From: CAYHSY01 sp964359435
GTDB lineage: Bacteria > Patescibacteriota > Minisyncoccia > UBA6257 > JAUSGH01
Reading direction: 5' to 3'
Length of the DNA: 8,304 bases
NCBI GenBank assembly: GCA_964359435.1
Contig: CAYHSY010000039.1
Coordinates: forward strand, 1-8,304
The translations under genes and the position numbers were made by a program. The first letter of the stretch is position 1, and each line of letters starts with the position of its first letter. Under the pieces are notes generated by a model. That model was not told the origin of the DNA and did not search any database. It worked only from the letters and a program-made list of their open reading frames with translations. Positions 1 to 6,178 of the stretch are shown piece after piece.

Positions 1-1082
1 CCCGGGACATTGAATATAAAGAAGATGATTCTACGCATTTTGCTTATTTGCGGGATTTTATCGCGGAGGCGGCAAAGCGTTTTGATTTGCGGGTAATCGT
101 GGAAAAGGGTGTTTTGCCGGCAGGCGGTCTTCGCGCGCGCGCCGCGGCAGTTTTATTTTTTGGTTTTTGGGGGCCGCTTCGGATCGGCGAATTGCTGGCC
201 AGATTGATTTGGGCGAGGGCGCGCGGTTACCGTGATTTTTATATCCATTATTCTTTTGCGGGCGCGTTTGTCGCTTCAGTAATTACCGGCCTTTTCGGCG
301 GCAGGGTATTTTATTGGAATTGCGGGGAGCCGTGGAAATATAAGCGTAATTTTTTGCGCGAATGGTTTGAGCGGCGGGTTTATAAAATGGTCACTTATCT
401 TGTCACCGGCACAGCGACGGTCGGCAGGGGATACGCGGAGTATTATGGTTTGCCGATGGAAAAAATTAAAATAATGCCGAATTGGATTAATTTGAATAAT
501 GTAAGAATCGAAGGAAATGAAAATCGAAAAAGAGCAGAGCTTAAACTTGCTCTTGGTTCCAAGGTCATGCTATTCGTTCACCGACTGTCCCAGCGAAAAG
601 GAGCGCATTATCTGCCGGCGATTTTAGACGGTTTGCGTGATAAGGATGTGGTTTTGCTTATCGCTGGCGAAGGGCCGGAGCGGCGAGAATTGGAGACCCG
701 TTTCAAAGTGCTGGGTTTAATCGACCGCGTGCGGTTTCTGGGTGCCGTGCCACAAAAAGATATTATCAATTATTATGCGTTGGCCGATGTTTTTCTGATG
801 CCATCCGAAGAGGAAGGGTTCCCGCACGTACTTTTGGAAGCGATGGCCGCGGGCGTGCCTTTTGTAGCTTCCGACGTGGGCGGAGTCACGGACATGACGC
901 CAGCCTTTATGCGTCATTATATTATAGCTTCAGGTGACATTGCCGCGTGCATAGAAAAAGTTAAGTCTGTTTTGGCCATGCCGGTGGTTGAGCGGGAAAA
1001 GTTGCGGGCTGATTTGCGTGCGTTTGTCGTGCGTTATAATTTGCCGGTGGTTATTAATATTTTTGAAAGTATGTTAAAGTAA
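1..1082 (+). CDS. GT4-family glycosyltransferase, 5' end cut by window edge
   Basis: A retaining GT-B glycosyltransferase that would transfer a sugar from a nucleotide-sugar donor to a lipid-linked or growing glycan at the cytoplasmic face. The frame is open from base 3, with no stop before the window edge. The TTG at 48 is therefore probably internal, and about 10-25 N-terminal residues lie outside. Numbering from the TTG, the C-terminal Glycos_transf_1 domain begins around residue 165. It contains LFVHRLSQRKG, the LLIAGEGPERRELE segment, VRFLGAVP, and the GT4 E-x7-E signature (E256 and E264, in EGFPHVLLE), followed by the usual AMAAGVPFVASDVGG segment. The N-terminal half has the acceptor-side fold and the IMPNWIN linker. 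No membrane anchor is needed for the fold. The stop codon TAA overlaps the Shine-Dalgarno of the next gene, so the two are probably co-transcribed. Family assignment is firm; the sugar and acceptor are unknown. Confidence 0.93.
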   Translation, partial: RDIEYKEDDSTHFAYLRDFIAEAAKRFDLRVIVEKGVLPAGGLRARAAAVLFFGFWGPLRIGELLARLIWARARGYRDFYIHYSFAGAFVASVITGLFGGRVFYWNCGEPWKYKRNFLREWFERRVYKMVTYLVTGTATVGRGYAEYYGLPMEKIKIMPNWINLNNVRIEGNENRKRAELKLALGSKVMLFVHRLSQRKGAHYLPAILDGLRDKDVVLLIAGEGPERRELETRFKVLGLIDRVRFLGAVPQKDIINYYALADVFLMPSEEEGFPHVLLEAMAAGVPFVASDVGGVTDMTPAFMRHYIIASGDIAACIEKVKSVLAMPVVEREKLRADLRAFVVRYNLPVVINIFESMLK

Positions 1083-1088
1083 GGTGAT
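1081..1088 (+). promoter_or_regulatory. Shine-Dalgarno of the first GT-C gene
   Basis: AAGGTGAT lies 5 bases before the ATG at 1094, with its AGG core about 9 bases upstream. It overlaps the TAA of the preceding GT4 gene. It is the clearest ribosome-binding site in the window. It fixes the start at 1094 and suggests translational coupling with the upstream gene. Confidence 0.7.
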
Positions 1089-1093
1089 TTAAA

Positions 1094-2767
1094 ATGTCGG
1101 CATTATTTCGGAGAGAAAATCTAATCCTATTCGCCATACTGCTCTTCGCCGTGGCGGTGCGAATTGCCGGGGTGGGCTACGGTTTGCCCCTGTGGCTTAT
1201 AGACGACGAGCCGGCTTTTACTTTGGCCGCGCTTAAAATGATTCAGTTAAAAACTCTTTTTCCGGCCGCGCATTTTGAGGAATTCAAGTCGGTGTTGTAT
1301 TATCCCCCGTACCTTTCTTATTTTTACCTCCCGTTTTTTATAGTTTATTTGGCCGTACAATTTTTGTTTTTTGACGGTACTCGCGAGCAATTTATGAATT
1401 ATCTAGGGAGTGATTTATCCGGATTTTTTATCATAGTCCGTGTTTTGCACGCGTTCCTCGCCGCCGCCTCAGTTTGGTTGGTGTATAGAGTGGGTAAGAC
1501 GATTTTCCGGGAGACAAGGGCCGGACTGGCCGCCGCTTTTTTGCTGGCGACGAGTATTCTGCATATTTCGCTTTCGCCGAATGGCCGCCATTGGCCGCCG
1601 GTTGCGTTTATTATGGCCTTGGGGTTTTTCATTTTAACTCGCGAAAGTTGGTCTTATAAAAAACGATATTTTTGGAGCGCGCTTTTGGCCGGACTGGGCA
1701 TGGGCGTAAGTGTTATGGCCGGATTTCTGGGTTTGTTTATGGTTATGCATTATTTGTTTGTGGAGCGGCGCGGTGTCGCGGCGCTCCTTAGAGATTGGTT
1801 TTCTTACGCTATTCTTGCGATGTTTGGTTTTCTGGCGTGGCTCCCCAAGTGGCTTTACCCCGGGAGTTATGGTTTTGGCGTGGACGTCACCTCCGGCGAC
1901 CCGAAAACTTTAATGGGCGCCTTAGCCGCGCCGTTTTTATTTTTGAAACCGATATTGGTGTCCGAGCCGGTGCTGGCATTGCTTCTTATCATCGGTTTAA
2001 TTTTTAGTTTTAGAAGCGCGCGAAGTTGGTTTTGGGCCAGTGGTTTGTTTATAGTGGCTTATAGTTTGGCGTTTTATCAGTTTTTCCGTTTTGAACATCG
2101 TTTTGTTTTGGGTCTTTATCCGTTATTGGCAGTGATAGCCGGTTATGGGCTGGTGTGTTTATGGCAAAGTGTGGGCGTTTTAAGGTTACGATCCGCGGGA
2201 TTGGTGGCTATCGGTATTATAATCATATTTCAAGTGACGGCGGCATCACGTTTGGGTTATCTGATGTATCGCGGCGATTCGCGTTCCCTGGCGCGCGAAT
2301 GGGCGGAAGAGAATCTGCCGGCTGGCTCCAAAGTGGTGGTTAATGCCCGTTTGACGCGATTAGCAACCAATGCCTCGGCCTCCCAAGAGCAGGCGACACT
2401 CGACCCGACTTCGTTGCGTCAAGCTGACAGAACAGAGGCCGCTTTTGCCGAAAATCCTCACGGATACAAAAGTTTCCATGCCTTGAATCTTTTTACTGTC
2501 AGGAACGAAGAGTTTTATAACAATGTGGAGCGATACATGGAAGACAATAAATATGAATATCTGGTTTTGAGTTTGACTGATTTTCAAAAAGACTCGGCAT
2601 TATTCGATCGGCTTAAGCAATTCGCGGCCAACCAGGAATTGTTGGTGCGATTTGGTCAAGACGAATCACTTTTTTCGCACACCATCGGTCAGTTGCGAGG
2701 CAACCCCCTAGCTTTGTTCCGGATTTCTGAATTTGGTCCGCCAATCGGGGTTTATAAATTGAGGTAA
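1094..2767 (+). CDS. GT-C polytopic glycosyltransferase (GT39/GT83-like), paralogue 1
   Basis: Predicted integral-membrane glycosyltransferase of the GT-C fold (ArnT/PMT/RgtA-like). These enzymes normally use a polyprenyl-phosphate sugar and act on the outer face of the membrane. About eleven hydrophobic segments span residues 10-385, for example 10-27, 72-92, 111-131, 142-159, 236-255, 290-306, 311-329, 335-357 and 367-384. The first outer loop carries DDEP (37-40), matching the acidic DE motif thought to be catalytic or metal-binding in this superfamily. RHW (165-167) and HRFVLGLYP (335-343) are also conserved with the second copy at 4363. Residues 394-557 form a hydrophilic, probably extracytoplasmic C-terminal domain. 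It opens with GDSRSLAREWAEEN and includes FAENPHGYKSFHALNL (451-466). The protein ends in a short strand, GVYKLR. The start is supported by a good Shine-Dalgarno and by N-terminal alignment with the paralogue. Substrate unknown. Confidence 0.88.
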   Translation: MSALFRRENLILFAILLFAVAVRIAGVGYGLPLWLIDDEPAFTLAALKMIQLKTLFPAAHFEEFKSVLYYPPYLSYFYLPFFIVYLAVQFLFFDGTREQFMNYLGSDLSGFFIIVRVLHAFLAAASVWLVYRVGKTIFRETRAGLAAAFLLATSILHISLSPNGRHWPPVAFIMALGFFILTRESWSYKKRYFWSALLAGLGMGVSVMAGFLGLFMVMHYLFVERRGVAALLRDWFSYAILAMFGFLAWLPKWLYPGSYGFGVDVTSGDPKTLMGALAAPFLFLKPILVSEPVLALLLIIGLIFSFRSARSWFWASGLFIVAYSLAFYQFFRFEHRFVLGLYPLLAVIAGYGLVCLWQSVGVLRLRSAGLVAIGIIIIFQVTAASRLGYLMYRGDSRSLAREWAEENLPAGSKVVVNARLTRLATNASASQEQATLDPTSLRQADRTEAAFAENPHGYKSFHALNLFTVRNEEFYNNVERYMEDNKYEYLVLSLTDFQKDSALFDRLKQFAANQELLVRFGQDESLFSHTIGQLRGNPLALFRISEFGPPIGVYKLR

Positions 2768-2779
2768 TTCCTAGCGGGG

Positions 2780-2807
2780 TTGAAAATTATTTGGTAAATA
2801 GTATAGA
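2780..2807 (+). promoter_or_regulatory. Possible sigma-70-like promoter for the structured element
   Basis: TTGAAA (2780-2785), a 16-base spacer and TATAGA (2802-2807) resemble -35 and -10 boxes. They would start transcription near 2813-2816, almost exactly at the left edge of the self-complementary element that begins at 2809. That placement is what makes it notable. The region is AT-rich, so a chance match is possible. Confidence 0.4.
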
Positions 2808-2808
2808 A

Positions 2809-2826
2809 CCTTGAATAATGAAATAG
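2809..2826 (+). repeat. Left half of the 18-bp terminal inverted repeat
   Basis: CCTTGAATAATGAAATAG pairs with CTATTTCGTTATTCAAGG at 3061-3078 across 234 intervening bases. Seventeen pairs are Watson-Crick and one is T2819-G3068. The bases immediately outside (left ...AGTATAGAA, right TATAATTGA...) do not continue the repeat. The element edges are therefore sharp. Confidence 0.85.
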
Positions 2827-3060
2827 CCGCGAGCGGCGTTTTAACTTAATTTTAGCAAACTCAAGGCGCGAGGAGTGAAATGTAGCCGTAGTGCTACATG
2901 AGTGACAAGCAACGCGGAGTGTGCTAAAATTGAGTTAAACCCTTCGGGATACAGCCAATTTCGGCTATTAACTGCGTCACTCCTCCTTGGAGTATCCCGA
3001 GGATACACCCACGTCGTCGTTCCTTGTACTAGCCGAAATTGGCCAGTATCGCCGCCGTGT

Positions 3061-3078
3061 CTATTTCGTTATTCAAGG
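3061..3078 (-). repeat. Right half of the 18-bp terminal inverted repeat
   Basis: CTATTTCGTTATTCAAGG is the inverted partner of 2809-2826. Its last bases, AAGG (3075-3078), are also the only purine-rich candidate ribosome-binding site for the GT9 gene starting at 3091. If transcribed and folded, the closing stem would therefore cover that site. Confidence 0.85.
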
Positions 3079-3084
3079 TATAAT
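3079..3084 (+). promoter_or_regulatory. Possible -10 box at the right edge of the element
   Basis: A perfect TATAAT abuts the right terminal repeat and lies only 6 bases before the ATG at 3091. Used as a -10 box, it would give an essentially leaderless GT9 transcript. No convincing -35 box is seen at the usual spacing (3056-3061 is CGTGTC) and there is no extended -10 TG, so support is weak. Confidence 0.3.
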
Positions 3085-3090
3085 TGAACT

Positions 3091-4341
3091 ATGCGGTATT
3101 CATCCGGGATCAGGTTGATCGATCGCTATATCGGATCAGCCATCCTTTTTGTATTTACCTTTTTTCACTATTGTTTTGCCCGCAAAAAGTCCGTTCAAGC
3201 GGTCAAAAACGCCCTTGTTATTGAGCTTGTTGAAATGGGGGCGTCGATTATGGCTTACTCGTCGCTGCGATATATAAAAGAGCATGCTCCGGGCGCGCGT
3301 ATTTTTGTTTTGTGCACCGAGAGTACTAAGGCATCGTGGCTTTTACTTGACGTGATTGCGCGGGAGGATGTATATGCGCTTGATAATAAAAACATCGGGA
3401 CTCTGATACTTTCCATTTTCAAGCAAGTGTACGCGCTTTCCAAAAAGAATCTTGATCTTATTATCGACTACGAACTTTTTACGAGGATTTCCGCGATTCT
3501 CTCGTTTTGTATTAAGGCGCGCCGCCGGGCCGGATTTTACGGTTATACCATGGGTGGACTCTATCGAGGTAATTTTATGGATGCGAAGTGCAATTTTAAT
3601 CAAAACATGCATATAGCCAAAAATCTCCTTGCGCTTACTAAGACAGCGTTAGTTTCTTCGCCGCAGTATTACAATTGGGATGGCCCGATTCCTAATAACG
3701 AAATTGTCACACCGGTTTACAATTCCGACCCGGCGCTCAAAGATGCGGTGCTCAAGCGTGTGGCGGCCCGTTTGGACCAGGCGCGGCCTCTTGTGCTTCT
3801 TGCGCCGACGGTGGGCGAAATGCTTCCCATGCGTGATTATCCGAAAGAGCAGTATGTGGAAGTCGTGCGACAAATTTTGGCGAATTATCCGGAATACGCC
3901 GTTGTTATGGTGGGAGTCGCCGCGCACGATGAAGTGGCGCGGTATATTGAACAATCAGTCGCAAACCCGCGGTGCATCAATTTTTGCGGACAGACGGCGA
4001 CACTCCGTGAATTGCTGGAGATTTTTACCGCGGCGGATATTCTCATAACCAATGACAGCGGTAATCCGCATTTTGCCACGATGACGGGACTCCGAAATGT
4101 CGCGCTCTATGGGCCGGAAACCCCGTTTATGTATGGGCCTTTGGGAAAATCGGTGTGTCTTTTCAACTTTTTTCATACAAGTCCGAGCATCACCACGTAC
4201 AATCATAAAAATCCGCCAAGTGATTCCAACGAATCATTGCGGAGTATTTCTCCGGAGCGTGTCGTAGAAACCGTGCAACTCCTTATGAAAGGTGAAGCGA
4301 AATATGGGACAGTTAACAACGAAATTCCATATTTGCTTTAA
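3091..4341 (+). CDS. GT9-family (ADP-heptose:LPS heptosyltransferase-like) glycosyltransferase
   Basis: Predicted inverting GT-B glycosyltransferase of family GT9, related to WaaC/WaaF/RfaF-type enzymes. It would add a heptose or similar sugar to a lipid-linked acceptor on the cytoplasmic face. Residues 13-29 (YIGSAILFVF...) are hydrophobic and may anchor the protein to the membrane. The Rossmann-like N-domain starts with NALVIELVEMGASI. The C-domain begins near 231 with LVLLAPTVGE, then CGQTATLRELLEIFTAAD (299-316) and the GT9 hallmark NDSGNPHFA (321-329), comparable to the (N/T)D(S/T)GxxH motif of heptosyltransferases. At 416 residues it is slightly longer than WaaC or WaaF. The start is tight: an in-frame TGA lies at 3085-3087, one codon before the ATG. 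The only possible ribosome-binding site, AAGG at 3075-3078, is distant and inside the structured element. Twenty-one bases separate its stop from the next gene, so the two probably form an operon. Whether the donor is really a heptose is unknown. Confidence 0.88.
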   Translation: MRYSSGIRLIDRYIGSAILFVFTFFHYCFARKKSVQAVKNALVIELVEMGASIMAYSSLRYIKEHAPGARIFVLCTESTKASWLLLDVIAREDVYALDNKNIGTLILSIFKQVYALSKKNLDLIIDYELFTRISAILSFCIKARRRAGFYGYTMGGLYRGNFMDAKCNFNQNMHIAKNLLALTKTALVSSPQYYNWDGPIPNNEIVTPVYNSDPALKDAVLKRVAARLDQARPLVLLAPTVGEMLPMRDYPKEQYVEVVRQILANYPEYAVVMVGVAAHDEVARYIEQSVANPRCINFCGQTATLRELLEIFTAADILITNDSGNPHFATMTGLRNVALYGPETPFMYGPLGKSVCLFNFFHTSPSITTYNHKNPPSDSNESLRSISPERVVETVQLLMKGEAKYGTVNNEIPYLL

Positions 4342-4362
4342 TTTCCTATCATTTTATTTCCA

Positions 4363-6030
4363 ATGATTTCAACTTTAAAAAGGGAAAATTTTTTGTTATT
4401 GGTTATTTTGGGATTAGCGCTGGTATTGAGACTGGCGGGCATCAGTTACGGCTTGCCGCTTCAACTCCACGATGATGAGCCGCCGTTTATCTTAGCCGCT
4501 CTTAAAATGATGCAATTGAAGACGGTTTTTCCGGTTTTGCATTCGGCCGAGTTTGAACCTATATTGTTTTATCTGCCATACGCATCATATTTGTATTTGC
4601 CGTTTTTCGCGCTTTACATGGGCGGCGCGGCGGTTTGGGCATTTTTGACCGGCGCCTTCCCTTTTTTAGAGCTGCAGAATTATCTTTTGTCCGACCTTTC
4701 GCCATTCTTTTTGATTGCCAGATTTCTAAGCGTGCTGGCCGGGGTTTTGACGGTTTACCTTGTTTATGAGGTTGGCCGCAATCTATTCAATAAGAGTACC
4801 GGATTGTTTTCGGCTTTACTTTTAGCAACCAGTTTACTCCACATTACCATGTCTATGGGCGCTAGGCATTGGATATGGTTGGCGCTTTCCATTGCGGCAG
4901 TTCTTGCTATTTTATCAAATCAAATATGGTCTTTCCGTCGGCGATACATGCTGGCGGCGGCCGTGGGCGGGATTGGGGTTGGCTTTAATATTATATCGCT
5001 TTTCGCCGCGCCTTTGATGTTTTTATACTATTTTTGTTTTGAAAAACGGGGTTGGCGGGCTTTTTTACGCGATAAAATCACTTACGCAGCCGCAGCGATT
5101 TTCATAGTTTCAGCTGTTATCCCGATATTGCTTTATCCGGCGGGATTGGGTTTCAAGAAGGATGTGTCCGTGGCGGCGGCGAAGACATTGCTTGGAGCCA
5201 CGAAATCGTTCTATGAATTCTTATGGCCCGTGGCTGTTTCAGAGCCGGCGATTCTGATTATGGCTTTGTTCGGCCTCGTTGTTCTCATATGGCGTCGGAA
5301 CAGATTTGCTTGGTTGTCCGGTTTATTTACGGTTTTTTATATTCTAATTTTTTATTTTTTCTTTTATTACGCCCATCGGTTTACGTTGGGGCTTTTTCCT
5401 ATATTTGCGATTTTAGGCGGTCATGGATTGGCGGAGATATTTCGATATTCAAATATAAAAATATTTAAATATATGGTGATCGTTTTTATACTCGCTTCGT
5501 CTTTGGTGGTCGCTTTGCGTTTAGATTATTTGGCTTTGAGGGGTGATTCCAAGTCCTTGGCGCGTGAATGGGCGGAAGAAAATATTGCTGCAGGAGAGAA
5601 GATCGCGGTCGCGGCCAAAAGAATGCGTTTGGTAACGGTTGAGGCCGCGCTTCGAGAGCAGGTGGTGATTGACCCGTCATCCGAGCGGAAGTCCGAGTCA
5701 GCCGAGATTTCCTTTGCGGAAAATCCTCACGGTTATAAAAGTTTTCACGCATTGAATCTGGATGCCGTTGGAAATGAAGAGTTTTATGTCGAGTTGGCGA
5801 AATATCTGAAAAAAAATGAGTATGATTATTTGATCGTGACTCCAAGCGATTTAACAGCCCAAAGATTTGTTAATTTCAGGGAAGCAACTCGTGGAGCCGA
5901 ACTTATTGTTTTTTTCGGTTTGCCCCAGGAGGTGTACTCCTTGACCAAGGCGCAATATAAAGGATGGATCGGTAATTTATTTAAAATTAGAGAATTCGGC
6001 CCGCCGACGGCTATATACAAGCTCAAATAG
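4363..6030 (+). CDS. GT-C polytopic glycosyltransferase (GT39/GT83-like), paralogue 2
   Basis: Second copy of the GT-C enzyme encoded at 1094-2767. The fold is the same: about eleven membrane segments over residues 8-390, then a hydrophilic C-terminal domain from about 394. The first 40 residues align without gaps, with 21 identical, including DDEP (37-40). RHW (168-170), AHRFTLGLFP (337-346), GDSKSLAREWAEEN (394-407) and FAENPHGYKSFHALNL (451-466) are shared. The last two blocks sit at exactly the same residue numbers in both proteins. Both end in FGPP followed by a short VYKL/IYKL strand. The start is fixed by this alignment, although TTTCCTATCATTTTATTTCCA before the ATG holds no Shine-Dalgarno. 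The gene probably depends on read-through from the GT9 gene 21 bases upstream. The two copies presumably act on successive or alternative acceptors with the same kind of polyprenyl-phosphate donor; this is inference. Confidence 0.88.
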   Translation: MISTLKRENFLLLVILGLALVLRLAGISYGLPLQLHDDEPPFILAALKMMQLKTVFPVLHSAEFEPILFYLPYASYLYLPFFALYMGGAAVWAFLTGAFPFLELQNYLLSDLSPFFLIARFLSVLAGVLTVYLVYEVGRNLFNKSTGLFSALLLATSLLHITMSMGARHWIWLALSIAAVLAILSNQIWSFRRRYMLAAAVGGIGVGFNIISLFAAPLMFLYYFCFEKRGWRAFLRDKITYAAAAIFIVSAVIPILLYPAGLGFKKDVSVAAAKTLLGATKSFYEFLWPVAVSEPAILIMALFGLVVLIWRRNRFAWLSGLFTVFYILIFYFFFYYAHRFTLGLFPIFAILGGHGLAEIFRYSNIKIFKYMVIVFILASSLVVALRLDYLALRGDSKSLAREWAEENIAAGEKIAVAAKRMRLVTVEAALREQVVIDPSSERKSESAEISFAENPHGYKSFHALNLDAVGNEEFYVELAKYLKKNEYDYLIVTPSDLTAQRFVNFREATRGAELIVFFGLPQEVYSLTKAQYKGWIGNLFKIREFGPPTAIYKLK

Positions 6031-6032
6031 AG

Positions 6033-6161
6033 AATTTCTAATTAACTTAATTATTCTAATCAATGACCAATGCTAATGATAAAATGACCAATGGGAAAAC
6101 TGATTCTTTTTTAGACATTGGGTATTTAATCATTGGGATTTGATTAGGTCAATTAGAAATT
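6033..6161. repeat. 129-base AT-rich fold-back repeat
   Basis: Nested inverted repeats fill the gap between two membrane-protein genes. AATTTCTAATT (6033-6043) pairs perfectly with AATTAGAAATT (6151-6161). CTAATCA (6056-6062) pairs with TGATTAG (6141-6147). CCAATG (6067-6072) pairs with CATTGG (6131-6136), and a second CCAATG (6088-6093) pairs with CATTGG (6116-6121). The left arm also holds a perfect 11-base direct repeat, AATGACCAATG, at 6062-6072 and 6083-6093. There is no GC-rich stem with a T-run, so it is not a typical intrinsic terminator. It resembles the short intergenic fold-back repeats seen in Parcubacteria-type genomes, a comparison made from memory. Confidence 0.6.
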
Positions 6162-6178
6162 AGTCATCTGTTGTGAAT

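Larger units (their letters stand above)
2809..3078 (+). ncRNA. Candidate 270-nt structured RNA or fold-back element of unknown class
   Basis: This fills the gap between two glycosyltransferase genes and holds no credible coding frame. The ends form an 18-bp inverted repeat (2809-2826 with 3061-3078; one T-G wobble). A second helix, 2833-2838 with 3050-3055 (GCGGCG/CGCCGC), continues it. Inside is a three-way junction. Arm 1 (2840-2939) is closed by an 18-bp helix (2840-2857 with 2922-2939; one T-G wobble), then ACTC/GAGT and CGCG/CGCG pairs, a purine-rich internal loop, and a perfect 7-bp hairpin (2880-2886 with 2893-2899). Arm 2 (2948-3050) is closed by GATAC/GTATC and a perfect 14-bp helix (2954-2967 with 3030-3043), with an inner hairpin at 2992-3006. 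A perfect 9-base complementarity (2870-2878 with 2977-2985) could dock the arms. I recognise no Rfam class. It could be a free-standing RNA, a leader of the GT9 gene, or a MITE/REP-like element. The self-complementarity is certain; expression is inference. Confidence 0.6.

Noticed and set aside
48..50. TTG as the real start of the GT4 gene
   Set aside because: The frame stays open to base 3 and reads on as plausible protein (EYKEDDSTHFAYL), so the true start is left of the window.
2826..2837. GCCG-CGAG-CGGC hairpin as a local stem
   Set aside because: GCGGCG (2833-2838) pairs instead with CGCCGC (3050-3055), extending the closing stem; the local 4-bp hairpin is the weaker option.
2809..3078. 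HEARO/IscB omega-RNA, TnpB guide RNA, T-box, or group I/II intron
   Set aside because: No IscB, TnpB, transposase, reverse transcriptase or homing endonuclease is nearby. I see no T-box specifier or antiterminator signature and no intron core. Size and layout (terminal stem plus two arms) fit none of them convincingly from memory.
2800..3086. Target-site duplication (TATA on both flanks of the element)
   Set aside because: TATA at 2802-2805 is 3 bases away from the repeat while TATA at 3079 abuts it. The match is only 4 AT-rich bases, so it does not prove insertion.
2902..3087. A 61-codon open frame across the structured element
   Set aside because: It lies wholly within paired segments, has no ribosome-binding site and gives a low-complexity, unfamiliar product; it is best seen as chance within the element.
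3343..4206. Several minus-strand and alternate-frame open frames inside the GT9 gene
   Set aside because: They overlap a well-supported gene, show no family motifs and have no ribosome-binding sites; they are shadows of its codon bias.
2841..6052. TTAACTTAATT shared by the two intergenic elements (2841-2851 and 6042-6052)
   Set aside because: An 11-base AT-rich match, paired in one element and unpaired in the other; most likely chance.
6033..6161. CRISPR array or intrinsic terminator
   Set aside because: The repeats are only two 11-base units with no regular spacers, and the stems are AT-rich without a following T-run.
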